A DNA stretch of 5,795 nt, taken from the NCBI GenBank assembly GCA_023665245.1, contig JAMPEH010000162.1:1-5795 (forward strand), in the 5' to 3' direction. The DNA comes from Muribaculaceae bacterium (GTDB lineage: Bacteria; Pseudomonadota; Alphaproteobacteria; Rs-D84). The position numbers and the translations under genes were made by a program. Below are positions 1 to 4,193 of the stretch, piece by piece (the first letter of the stretch is position 1; each line of letters begins with the position of its first letter). The notes beneath the pieces were generated by a model. That model was given only the letters and a program-made list of their open reading frames with translations, was not told the origin of the DNA and ran no database searches.

Positions 1-28
1 TAAAGAGCTCTTTAACGCCGGCCAGCAA
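1..28 (-). CDS. Possible start of a gene running off the left edge
   Basis: A TTG codon at 26-28 on the minus strand lies 8 bases downstream of an AAAGGAG ribosome site (about 37-43). It opens a frame of nine codons, reading (M)LAGVKELF, that leaves the window. The local base composition is richer in G and C than the AT-rich DNA just to the right, which fits the edge of a coding region. No upstream in-frame ATG is possible because a stop lies shortly before. Nine residues are too few to assign a family. It would be the next gene downstream of the rep/RNase H-like pair on the same strand, where a relaxase or a packaging ATPase would be of interest, but nothing visible shows either. Confidence 0.3.
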
Positions 29-337
29 ACCTCTTACTCCTTTCCGGTTTTATTTATGTCATGCGACATATTTCCGCTTCATTTTGCCTATGTTCTGCCT
101 GAGTGCTTTTATTTTAAACCGTCCGATTTTTTTGGACGTTCTGCTTATCTTTCAGTTGTGCAATTTCCCATCGCACCTAACTAAATCCTCGCTCCGAATG
201 TTTCAAACATATTGTTTTTCCTCCAATAAATTATTATTTATATGTTTTTCTTGTGTTTATCGTTTAATTTTTGTATTTTATTGTCTTTTTTTATTTATAT
301 TTTTGTTATATAATTACTTTATAAGGAGGCGATTTTT
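29..337. other. AT-rich intergenic stretch with tiny open frames, no secure gene
   Basis: No convincing gene of normal size is present. On the minus strand a strong ribosome site (GGAGG at 220-224) precedes ATG at 208-210, but this frame closes after nine residues (MFETFGARI). A second frame with GTG at 174-176 runs 20 codons to 114, and a third frame is open from about 153 to 68. Together they look like a short decayed gene broken by stops and frame changes, or a run of tiny coupled peptides. The seven-A run at 128-134 lies where two of the frames would have to join. The plus strand is pyrimidine-rich and AT-rich up to 320 and supplies the promoter region for the gene at 338, including TATAAT at 309-314. 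Confidence 0.4.
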
Positions 338-511
338 ATGAGTAATATTTTTTTAGCCTTAAAAAATATTACAATAATATTATGGGAAGTAGTCAAACAT
401 TATCCTGGCGTTATTGTCCCATTTATTATTACTTGTTTTTGTGCTAAACTTTTTAAAATGAATAAACATGACCGTAATTTGCTTGAAGAAATATTAGGTC
501 TTTTTTTCTAA
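338..511 (+). CDS. Small hydrophobic 57-residue membrane protein
   Basis: ATG at 338 follows a full AAGGAGG ribosome site (323-329) with an 8-base gap, and TATAAT lies at 309-314, so expression is likely although no good -35 box is seen. The 57-residue product begins with an amphipathic stretch, then has one probable membrane helix at about residues 22-39 (around PGVIVPFIITCFCAKLF), and ends in a charged segment (KMNKHDRN) and a short hydrophobic tail. No family is recognised. Size and layout would suit a type I toxin-like peptide, a holin-like peptide or a minor phage membrane protein, but nothing decides between them. Its last 18 bases overlap, tail to tail, the 3' end of the minus-strand RNase H-like gene. 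Its composition is much more AT-rich than the replication genes beside it. Confidence 0.65.
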   Translation: MSNIFLALKNITIILWEVVKHYPGVIVPFIITCFCAKLFKMNKHDRNLLEEILGLFF

Positions 512-931
512 TTTCCTCAACTCAACATTCATCCACGTGTCATATGAATGTTTTTCATTGCACACCGTATATATATGTCCGCTTAGTAATTCCGTCACTT
601 CCTGCCACAGCTCCGCATTTTTTACAGACTTTCCCCCTGCATTCTTCCACCCATTCTTTTGCCACTGTATATTCCATAAACCATTCAGGGTGTTCAAAAC
701 GTGCTCACATGGCATAAATACCCGTATTGTAGAAGATTTTGTCATTCTCTTTAATGCAGTTGCAAGCAGGGTAAGCGACATCTGATTTTCGGTTGTGTTT
801 TCAAGCTCCAATATCTCATGTACAGTGTACGGCTTGCCATTTATCAGACACTCTATCAGATATATTCCCTTTGCCTTTTTTCTTCGTGCAGGTCCATGTG
901 CATCTGTCTTTATGTATATATTTACTTCCAT
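494..931 (-). CDS. RNase HI-fold protein with degenerate catalytic site
   Basis: The 145-residue product follows the RNase HI plan. It has an N-terminal strand ending in Asp10 (IYIKTD), a TTENQMSLTLLATALKR segment (47-62) matching the usual T-x-N-R-M-E-L helix, a second core strand at 69-75, the WQKNGWKNAGGKSVKNAELW segment at 90-109 (typical W-x-x-N-G-W-K-T-x-x-G-K-x-V-x-N-x-D-L-W), and a C-terminal H-S-Y-x-x-W (128-133). Of the acidic catalytic set only Asp10 is clearly kept. The Glu of M-E-L is Ser52, the Asp after the second core strand is Pro74, and the last acidic residue cannot be placed. An active nuclease is therefore unlikely, and nucleic-acid or hybrid binding is more plausible. 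The ATG overlaps the rep stop by one base (TGATG at 929-933), with GGAGG inside the rep tail, so translation should be coupled to rep. This points to a role in element replication. Confidence 0.8.
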   Translation of the reverse strand: MEVNIYIKTDAHGPARRKKAKGIYLIECLINGKPYTVHEILELENTTENQMSLTLLATALKRMTKSSTIRVFMPCEHVLNTLNGLWNIQWQKNGWKNAGGKSVKNAELWQEVTELLSGHIYTVCNEKHSYDTWMNVELRKLEKKT

Positions 932-1728
932 CAGGTTACACCTCCATTTGGCGGTTTAATTACCCGTTGTATTGGTTTCAGGCGGAGCTCCGTGTAGTAT
1001 ATGTATGAGTAGCCTGTATACTCATTTACTCCCATGTGCATGGAGTTTTTATCTATGTAAAAGCCCTTTGTTGCCGTCGGTCCTTCCTGTATGAGTTTCT
1101 TAACGGTTTTCCGCTTGAACTCTTTAACCTCCGGCTCAGGTCTGATAAGGTTACGGCTGCTGCCGTATTTTGACATTGATTTTTTTTCCATATCCGTGAA
1201 TATGCTAAGCTGTTCAGGTTCTTCCGGAAGCGGCTTTGCTATATAGGAGGCAAGCTTTCTGTACCCTCCTTCATCCCTGAGTGTCGTAAAATGCAGCAGG
1301 TCATTTACCCAGTTCTTGGATGCCAGAAGGTCAGCTCCCCACACCCTGTTAAACAATATGTGTATGTGTATTCCCCCACGAACCCCTATCTCGATACGGT
1401 ACAGGTATTTAAACTGTTCTCCCCTAAGCTTGTAGTCTTTTCTCATTCCTCTTAAGAATTTATTAAAATCTTTCCGGACCTCATCATATGGCTTTCTTGT
1501 CCCTGCCGGATATTTTAAACATGCCCAAAGATCGTTCGGATAAAAATTTGCCTGTATGGTTCTTCTGACCAGTGCTTCCTTGTTTAACTGGTTCTGTCTC
1601 TTTATCTGCTCAGGCGTGGCTTTCTTTCTTGGGGATCTCTTTTCTCCCTTTGCCCCATATCTCCCCTTGAAGCAATATCCATACTCTATACAATTGTCTG
1701 ACCTATACACTGTTTTCCTGTATGCCAT
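931..1728 (-). CDS. rep: Rolling-circle replication initiator, HUH endonuclease (G2P-like Rep)
   Basis: The 265-residue protein carries the HUH metal-binding signature H121-I-H123 in GVRGGIHIHILFNR (116-128), preceded by a hydrophobic strand (YLYRIEI, 108-114). The downstream tyrosine motif S-Y162-I-A-K lies about 40 residues later, where single-tyrosine Rep proteins place their nucleophile. The S-R-N-L-x-x-P segment (191-197) is typical of phage G2P/replication-associated Rep proteins. The N terminus is strongly basic (K/R-rich, 21-57). Such enzymes nick the double-strand origin, stay attached through the tyrosine and start rolling-circle synthesis; that activity here is inferred from the motifs. 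The ATG at 1728 has only a weak upstream AGGA (10-base gap), and that AGGA can pair with an upstream leader segment, suggesting translational control. Size fits plasmid and filamentous-phage initiators. The next gene starts inside its stop codon. Confidence 0.9.
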   Translation of the reverse strand: MAYRKTVYRSDNCIEYGYCFKGRYGAKGEKRSPRKKATPEQIKRQNQLNKEALVRRTIQANFYPNDLWACLKYPAGTRKPYDEVRKDFNKFLRGMRKDYKLRGEQFKYLYRIEIGVRGGIHIHILFNRVWGADLLASKNWVNDLLHFTTLRDEGGYRKLASYIAKPLPEEPEQLSIFTDMEKKSMSKYGSSRNLIRPEPEVKEFKRKTVKKLIQEGPTATKGFYIDKNSMHMGVNEYTGYSYIYYTELRLKPIQRVIKPPNGGVT

Positions 1729-1736
1729 ATCAAACT

Positions 1737-1800
1737 TGTCCTAACTTTAATATATTTATACTGCTTCAAAAAGGCTTGCAGCCTTGTGTTTTTCAGGACA
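1737..1800 (-). promoter_or_regulatory. Rep leader: possible Shine-Dalgarno-sequestering stem
   Basis: In the minus-strand rep mRNA the leader segment TGTCCT (positions 1800-1795) is exactly complementary to AGGACA (1742-1737), which contains the only Shine-Dalgarno-like element of rep. The two arms enclose the attenuator-like hairpin at 1768-1785. Pairing would hide the ribosome site. The six-pair stem is seen directly; its regulatory role is inferred. Confidence 0.4.
1768..1785 (-). terminator. Attenuator-like hairpin in the rep leader
   Basis: Read on the minus strand, AAGGCT-GCA-AGCCTT forms a perfect six-pair hairpin whose 3' arm runs into a short run of T (five Ts, two of them in the stem), then GAAG. 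It sits about 40 bases before the rep start. The stem is short and the T run brief, so full termination is doubtful. As an attenuator formed when an antisense RNA binds the upstream leader, it resembles the arrangement known from pT181/pIP501-type plasmids. Confidence 0.4.
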
Positions 1801-1812
1801 GTATGATATACT
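1784..1812 (+). promoter_or_regulatory. Plus-strand promoter for a candidate antisense RNA
   Basis: TTGTGT (1784-1789), a 17-base spacer and TATACT (1807-1812) form a near-consensus vegetative promoter pointing to the right, against the rep operon. No plus-strand protein gene follows, but an intrinsic terminator in the same direction lies about 45 bases downstream. The -10 box lies inside the first palindrome, so a protein bound there could silence it. Confidence 0.55.
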
Positions 1813-1843
1813 GTTATTGGTTGGTGGCAGTATATCAATACTG
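1799..1843. repeat. Pair of CAGTAT...ATACTG palindromes (possible Rep sites / origin)
   Basis: Two inverted repeats with the same arms lie 29 bases apart: CAGTAT-GAT-ATACTG (1799-1813) and CAGTAT-ATCA-ATACTG (1828-1843). A third half-site, ATACTG, lies at 1758-1763, 50 and 80 bases before the corresponding right arms. They fill the gap just upstream of the rep gene. Such hairpins beside a rolling-circle initiator are candidates for the double-strand origin or for Rep/regulator binding. No nick site can be named from sequence alone. Confidence 0.5.
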
Positions 1844-1882
1844 TTTACATTACGAGGCGTCGGCTCTGCCGGCGTCTTTTTT
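1819..1882 (+). ncRNA. Candidate counter-transcribed RNA controlling rep (about 64 nt)
   Basis: Start is estimated seven bases after the -10 box at 1807-1812; the end is the U run of the terminator at 1855-1882. The RNA would hold two hairpins, CAGTAT/ATACTG (1828-1843) and the GC-rich terminator stem. It is fully complementary to the minus-strand RNA that crosses the end of the 1845-2105 gene and the rep leader. Placement, size and two-hairpin form match antisense RNAs that limit Rep synthesis in Gram-positive plasmids. Expression is inferred; if rep has its own promoter inside this gap, the antisense reading would weaken. Confidence 0.45.
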
Positions 1883-2105
1883 CTGCTTCACGCATTTTTA
1901 GTTCAAATTGCCGTGTGCCTTCGGATTGAAAATAAAATTTGCCTGCATCGTCCTTAAAAAAATGGAACTCGTGGCTTTTTCCGTTAATCTGTTTAATCCT
2001 GCTGCCTATGTAATACGCACCATTCGGCGGCTTAAGCCCAGAAAAGCTTCTTGCATTTTTTTCTGCCTCATCAAGCATCTTTTCCATGTTGTTTGTTTTT
2101 TCCAT
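1845..2105 (-). CDS. Small basic protein of unknown function (86 residues)
   Basis: The start is set at ATG 2103-2105 because a strong GGAAGGAGG lies just upstream; the longer frame reaching 2186 lacks such a site and would lie mostly inside the preceding gene. The N-terminal 20 residues are a charged helix (MEKTNNMEKMLDEAEKNARS). The middle (25-67) is likely beta-rich with aromatic residues (GAYYIGSRI, HEFHFFKDDAGKFYFQ). The tail is strongly basic (KRRRQSRR, 77-83) and could bind nucleic acid. No family is recognised. It overlaps the preceding membrane-protein gene by 35 bases and precedes the rep leader, so it probably belongs to the same transcript. Its 3' end doubles as the terminator of the candidate antisense RNA. 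Confidence 0.7.
   Translation of the reverse strand: MEKTNNMEKMLDEAEKNARSFSGLKPPNGAYYIGSRIKQINGKSHEFHFFKDDAGKFYFQSEGTRQFELKMREAEKRRRQSRRLVM
1855..1882 (+). terminator. Intrinsic terminator on the plus strand
   Basis: GGCGTCGGC (1856-1864), loop TCT, and GCCGGCGTC (1868-1876) form a nine-pair stem with two G-U pairs, extended by an A-U pair and followed by six Ts (1877-1882). On the minus strand the G-U pairs become A-C mismatches and there is no T run, so it acts in the plus direction. The same bases encode the arginine-rich tail (RRRQSRR) of the minus-strand gene, so one sequence serves two purposes. Confidence 0.6.
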
Positions 2106-2301
2106 CCGCCGCCTCCTTCCTTTTTTGCACCGGTGCAATTTTTCTGTCTGCCATTGCAAGCCTTGCAAACTGATACAGAGCCGCAAATGACAATATGATG
2201 AGCTGCACCGTGTTTTCTTCCGAATAATCGATTGTCATTACAGCAACCAGCCCGATAATGGAAATAATGTAGTCAATGCAGCTTGTTATTTTGAATTTCA
2301 T
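2071..2301 (-). CDS. Two-helix small membrane protein (76 residues)
   Basis: ATG at 2301 follows AGGGAGG with a 5-base gap. Two hydrophobic helices are evident, about residues 8-24 (CIDYIISIIGLVAVMTI) and 32-50 (VQLIILSFAALYQFARLAM), joined by a short acidic loop (DYSEEN), then a basic hydrophilic tail (DRKIAPVQKRKEAADGKNKQ). The positive-inside rule puts both termini in the cytoplasm. No signal-peptidase site is apparent, so it is not an obvious secreted coat precursor. No family is recognised. Its last 35 bases overlap the next gene, which suggests coupling. In small phages or plasmids such a protein might be an assembly, exclusion or holin-like factor; the sequence does not say which. Confidence 0.7.
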   Translation of the reverse strand: MKFKITSCIDYIISIIGLVAVMTIDYSEENTVQLIILSFAALYQFARLAMADRKIAPVQKRKEAADGKNKQHGKDA

Positions 2302-2311
2302 GTTATCCTCC

Positions 2312-2641
2312 CTATGCCGTGGTTACCTTTTCATCCGTTATATATATTGCAAGCTCATGTGCCCATGACACAGGATCATACGGCGGTACGGTCTTTCTAA
2401 GATTTTTATTAGCAAGCCTGTCCTTATAGTGCAGATAATCACAGAACACAAGATAATTAATCAGTATTAATCCTCCTGCTTTTGTCAGAGACTTCTCGGA
2501 ATATCTCCCCGCTGCTATTTCTTTTTCAATCTCTCTGCATCTTACATCCACCGTTACCGTACTAATGCCAAGATGCTTTGCTAAATCATTCCGTCTCATC
2601 ATTACCTGTCCGTGCTGGTGCAAAATATTTGTTATTATCAT
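2312..2641 (-). CDS. HTH DNA-binding protein
   Basis: The start is ATG 2639-2641, directly after AAAGGAGGTTTTCAC; the eight extra upstream codons of the longer frame include the ribosome site itself and are not credible. The 109-residue protein has a helix-turn-helix at about residues 17-42 (RNDLAKHLGISTVTVDVRCREIEKEI), where LAKHLGIS forms the first helix and turn and TVTVDVRCREI the recognition helix. A hydrophobic, aromatic-rich part (LILINYLVFCDYLHYKDRL, 58-76) and a P-rich stretch (VPPYDP) follow. Small proteins of this shape in mobile elements act as transcription factors or excisionase-like accessory proteins. No target can be named. It lies between the zinc-cysteine gene and the two-helix membrane protein with gaps of 32 and 10 bases, consistent with one operon. 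Confidence 0.75.
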   Translation of the reverse strand: MIITNILHQHGQVMMRRNDLAKHLGISTVTVDVRCREIEKEIAAGRYSEKSLTKAGGLILINYLVFCDYLHYKDRLANKNLRKTVPPYDPVSWAHELAIYITDEKVTTA

Positions 2642-2673
2642 GTGAAAACCTCCTTTTTCTCCCACATGAGAGC

Positions 2674-3039
2674 CTACTCCTCATATGTCACTTTTTTCGA
2701 TGCTGTTCTCTCAACCTTCAGACTTCCCTTTTGTGTCGTTCCTATAACTCCTTTTATTCCCTGTCCCGTGTCTATGCTCACTTTTACAATTTTTCCGTCC
2801 ATGATTGCGGGAACGGCACTTCTGAACAGTTCCGCAGTCTGCGGAAAATCTTCCATAAAAGCTAAATCTATATTGTTATTTGTTTTTTCTATCCGTTTTA
2901 CTCTTTCTCTGTAATCCCTTCCCTTGAAACAATTACATCCCAGTGTTGCTGTCTCTTCCGCTTCATCTTCTGTCATATTCTGATTTAAATATGTAATTTG
3001 ATTACAGTACCTGCACTTCCCTGTTGATGTTTCATTCAT
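2674..3039 (-). CDS. Zinc-ribbon-like cysteine protein of mobile elements
   Basis: The 121-residue product has a likely structural zinc site: C9-x-x-C12 near the N terminus (GKCRYCNQ) and C35-x-C37 (LGCNCFKG) after an acidic insert (TEDEAEETAT). A helical basic region follows (RDYRERVKRIEKTNNNID, 41-58). The C-terminal half looks like a beta-rich domain (IMDGKIVKVSIDTGQGIKGV ... GSLKVERTASKK). This pattern resembles a family common in Clostridia prophages and integrated elements whose role is unknown; that likeness is from memory of the pattern, not from a search. GGAGG lies nine bases before the ATG. It is 20 bases downstream of the LexA-like gene and probably co-transcribed with it. Confidence 0.7.
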   Translation of the reverse strand: MNETSTGKCRYCNQITYLNQNMTEDEAEETATLGCNCFKGRDYRERVKRIEKTNNNIDLAFMEDFPQTAELFRSAVPAIMDGKIVKVSIDTGQGIKGVIGTTQKGSLKVERTASKKVTYEE

Positions 3040-3059
3040 TACCTACAACCTCCTTCCTG

Positions 3060-3305
3060 TCAGCTTACTTTTACAAATGCATATCCCGGTACCCTGATTG
3101 CCCTTGGTATACTGAAGCCTTCTGTTTCGATTAATCCCTTTTCGTTCATTTTTCCCAAGTGCTGATGTACCGTGGATGTGCTTTTTAATCCCACCATGTC
3201 GCCTATCTCCCGAATTGACGGAGGATATTGATATTTTTCTATGTAATGTATGATTACGTTTAATATCTCTTTTTCTTTGGGAGTAGGAAATGTATTATTA
3301 TTCAT
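3060..3305 (-). CDS. Stand-alone LexA-type DNA-binding domain
   Basis: The 81-residue protein matches the N-terminal winged-helix domain of LexA from start to end: K-E-K-E-I-L-N (10-16), YPPSIREIGDMVGL (27-40), the recognition helix S-T-S-T-V-H-Q-H-L (42-50), MNEKGLIE (53-60) and PRAIRV (67-72). The S24 autoproteolysis and dimerisation domain of full LexA (about 200 residues) is absent. The coding frame ends cleanly after a short GYAFVKVS tail, so it looks like a natural short form and not a broken gene. Without the peptidase it cannot be inactivated by RecA-driven self-cleavage. It may bind SOS-like boxes weakly, compete with host LexA, or regulate the neighbouring operon. AAGGAGG lies 6 bases before the ATG. 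No canonical Gram-positive SOS box was found in the window. Confidence 0.88.
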   Translation of the reverse strand: MNNNTFPTPKEKEILNVIIHYIEKYQYPPSIREIGDMVGLKSTSTVHQHLGKMNEKGLIETEGFSIPRAIRVPGYAFVKVS

Positions 3306-3335
3306 CTAATACCTCCTTCTGTCGCTAATTCATAT

Positions 3336-3364
3336 TTGTTGTTTATCGCCGAATATGTTATACT
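3336..3364 (+). promoter_or_regulatory. Promoter of the 3414 gene
   Basis: TTGTTG (3336-3341), 17-base spacer, TATACT (3359-3364). The spacer begins TTTATC, and CAGGCT follows the -10 region at 3372-3377. The same arrangement recurs at 4638-4679 in front of the other plus-strand membrane-protein gene. The ATG is 50 bases after the -10 box. Confidence 0.6.
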
Positions 3365-3413
3365 CTCTTTGCAGGCTTCCGAAGATCCATGTTAAAACAA
3401 AGGAGATTTCAAT

Positions 3414-3761
3414 ATGTACGATTTTGATAAAATACACTTAACGCTTAAAGACCGATATAAGCTCTTTGTCACCCGTTGCAAAAAACGTGTAAATGAATCC
3501 TTCTTTGGTGACTCCATAGATTATTTAACAGAAATCGAGTTCATTCAAAAAAACTACTACAGCGAATCGGATTCTATCGGCAATGCTGTACCTGATAAAA
3601 CGTATTCTGTTACATCAAATTACATCCGTTATTTGGTTTTTCGCAGAGAAAAATGTCTATTTGCCGTTTTAAATTCCTTCATCACGCCTATTGTTGTGTC
3701 TGTCATTACCTCTGTAATAACAGTGCTAATACTAGAATTACTAGGATTAAAATCACAATAA
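3414..3761 (+). CDS. Membrane-anchored protein with C-terminal helix, moron-like
   Basis: ATG at 3414 follows AAAGGAG with a 7-base gap and has its own promoter at 3336-3364, so it is expressed apart from the minus-strand operons on either side. The 115-residue product has a soluble, mixed-charge N-terminal part (1-80). Its middle (DYLTEIEFIQKNYYS ... KTYSVTSNYIRYLVFRREK) resembles the helix-plus-wing layout of small winged-helix membrane proteins, a weak likeness. A hydrophobic segment at about 84-111 forms one membrane helix close to the C terminus, so the soluble part is probably cytoplasmic. No family is assigned. It is markedly AT-rich compared with the adjacent LexA-like gene. Its last 56 bases overlap the 3' end of the next minus-strand gene, and both strands there encode membrane helices. 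Confidence 0.75.
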   Translation: MYDFDKIHLTLKDRYKLFVTRCKKRVNESFFGDSIDYLTEIEFIQKNYYSESDSIGNAVPDKTYSVTSNYIRYLVFRREKCLFAVLNSFITPIVVSVITSVITVLILELLGLKSQ

Positions 3762-3966
3762 CAACCCAATATCTGCGTTCTTTCTTGTATAGGTACTCAA
3801 AAAAACTTATCTCATCATCGCTGACATGGTGAAACTCTTGAAAGTCTTTAATATCCTCTGCGAGTTGTTCTTTTCTTGTCTTGTACGTCATTGTTTGTTT
3901 GGGTTCACTTTTTTCTTCAAGCTCGGTGGTTATTCCATCAATTTGTTTATCTTCTTTTGCTGTCAT
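3706..3966 (-). CDS. Tail-anchored single-pass membrane protein (86 residues)
   Basis: The start is ATG 3964-3966, preceded by AAAGGAGCGTGAAACA; the longer frame to 3999 overlaps the end of the Tad2-like gene and lacks a ribosome site. The first 65 residues are highly charged and probably helical, rich in K, E, D and Q (TAKEDKQID, RKEQLAEDIKDFQEF, DEISFFEYLYKKERR). Residues 66-84 are an almost pure V/I/L helix, leaving two residues at the C terminus: a tail anchor with a cytoplasmic N-terminal part. It is third in a compact three-gene set with the Tad2-like protein and the 141-residue membrane protein (14-base gap to the former). Function unknown; the company it keeps suggests an accessory part of the same counter-defence or exclusion unit. 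Confidence 0.72.
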   Translation of the reverse strand: MTAKEDKQIDGITTELEEKSEPKQTMTYKTRKEQLAEDIKDFQEFHHVSDDEISFFEYLYKKERRYWVVIVILILVILVLALLLQR

Positions 3967-3980
3967 TGTTTCACGCTCCT

Positions 3981-4193
3981 TTAACCTATAACTATCCAAT
4001 CATCCCTCATTAAATCATTTGCCGATGGTTGCCATCCGTATTTTGACGGATTACTTCCATCTGCACCCATCAGAATACAGTTTCCTTGAACAGCGTCATT
4101 TGTAGGCTTAATTTTCATCCAACCCTCATGTTCTTTTGTTGTGATGCAACGTCCTTCTTTCACTGCCTTTTCTACCGCTTCACTTATTCCCAC
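3981..4193 (-). CDS. DUF2829 / Tad2-like protein (possible anti-Thoeris sponge)
   Basis: The 70-residue product shows the DUF2829 pattern: an N-terminal helix followed by the basic turn (SEAVEKAVKEGRCITTK, 4-20), a central strand region (WMKIKPTND, 25-33), and the C-terminal signature W54-Q-P-S-x-x-D61-L-x-x-D-D-W66. DUF2829 is the family of Tad2, the small phage protein that binds and sequesters the cyclic ADP-ribose signal of Thoeris defence; some members also bind CBASS nucleotides. Membership rests on this pattern, and ligand binding here is untested. It is shorter than many members, mainly between strands. The start is GTG (4191-4193) inside the end of the preceding gene (14-base overlap), with a G-rich AGAGGGG about 8 bases upstream. 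It is encoded between two membrane-protein genes. Confidence 0.78.
   Translation of the reverse strand: MGISEAVEKAVKEGRCITTKEHEGWMKIKPTNDAVQGNCILMGADGSNPSKYGWQPSANDLMRDDWIVIG

Noticed and set aside
1..14. Perfect 14-base palindrome TAAAGAGCTCTTTA at the window edge
   Set aside because: It lies within a possible coding start, has no following T run and no partner repeat in view; it cannot be judged without the sequence to the left.
84..341. 85-codon plus-strand open frame rich in F, L and I
   Set aside because: No ribosome site before the ATG, and its residues simply reflect T-rich DNA. It runs over the promoter and ribosome site of the better-supported gene at 338.
537..1008. Plus-strand open frames inside the RNase H-like gene and its upstream edge
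   Set aside because: They lie antisense to clearly recognised coding sequence, lack ribosome sites and show no recognisable pattern.
1556..1744. Plus-strand open frame opposite the start of rep
   Set aside because: Antisense shadow of the lysine- and arginine-rich Rep N terminus; no ribosome site.
1908..2198. Plus-strand open frame opposite two small minus-strand genes
   Set aside because: Proline-rich stretch arises from the complement of purine-rich ribosome sites; no start signals.
2823..2831. GAACAGTTC considered as an SOS-type palindrome
   Set aside because: The two half-sites are separated by one base instead of four and lie within the zinc-cysteine coding sequence.
2578..2914. Two overlapping plus-strand open frames opposite the zinc-cysteine and HTH genes
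   Set aside because: Antisense to well-supported genes, no ribosome site, serine/leucine/phenylalanine-rich noise.
3351..3362. CGAATATGTTAT considered as a LexA/SOS box
   Set aside because: It lacks the GAAC-N4-GTTC spacing of Gram-positive SOS boxes; similarity is only partial and is explained by the spacer of the 3336-3364 promoter.
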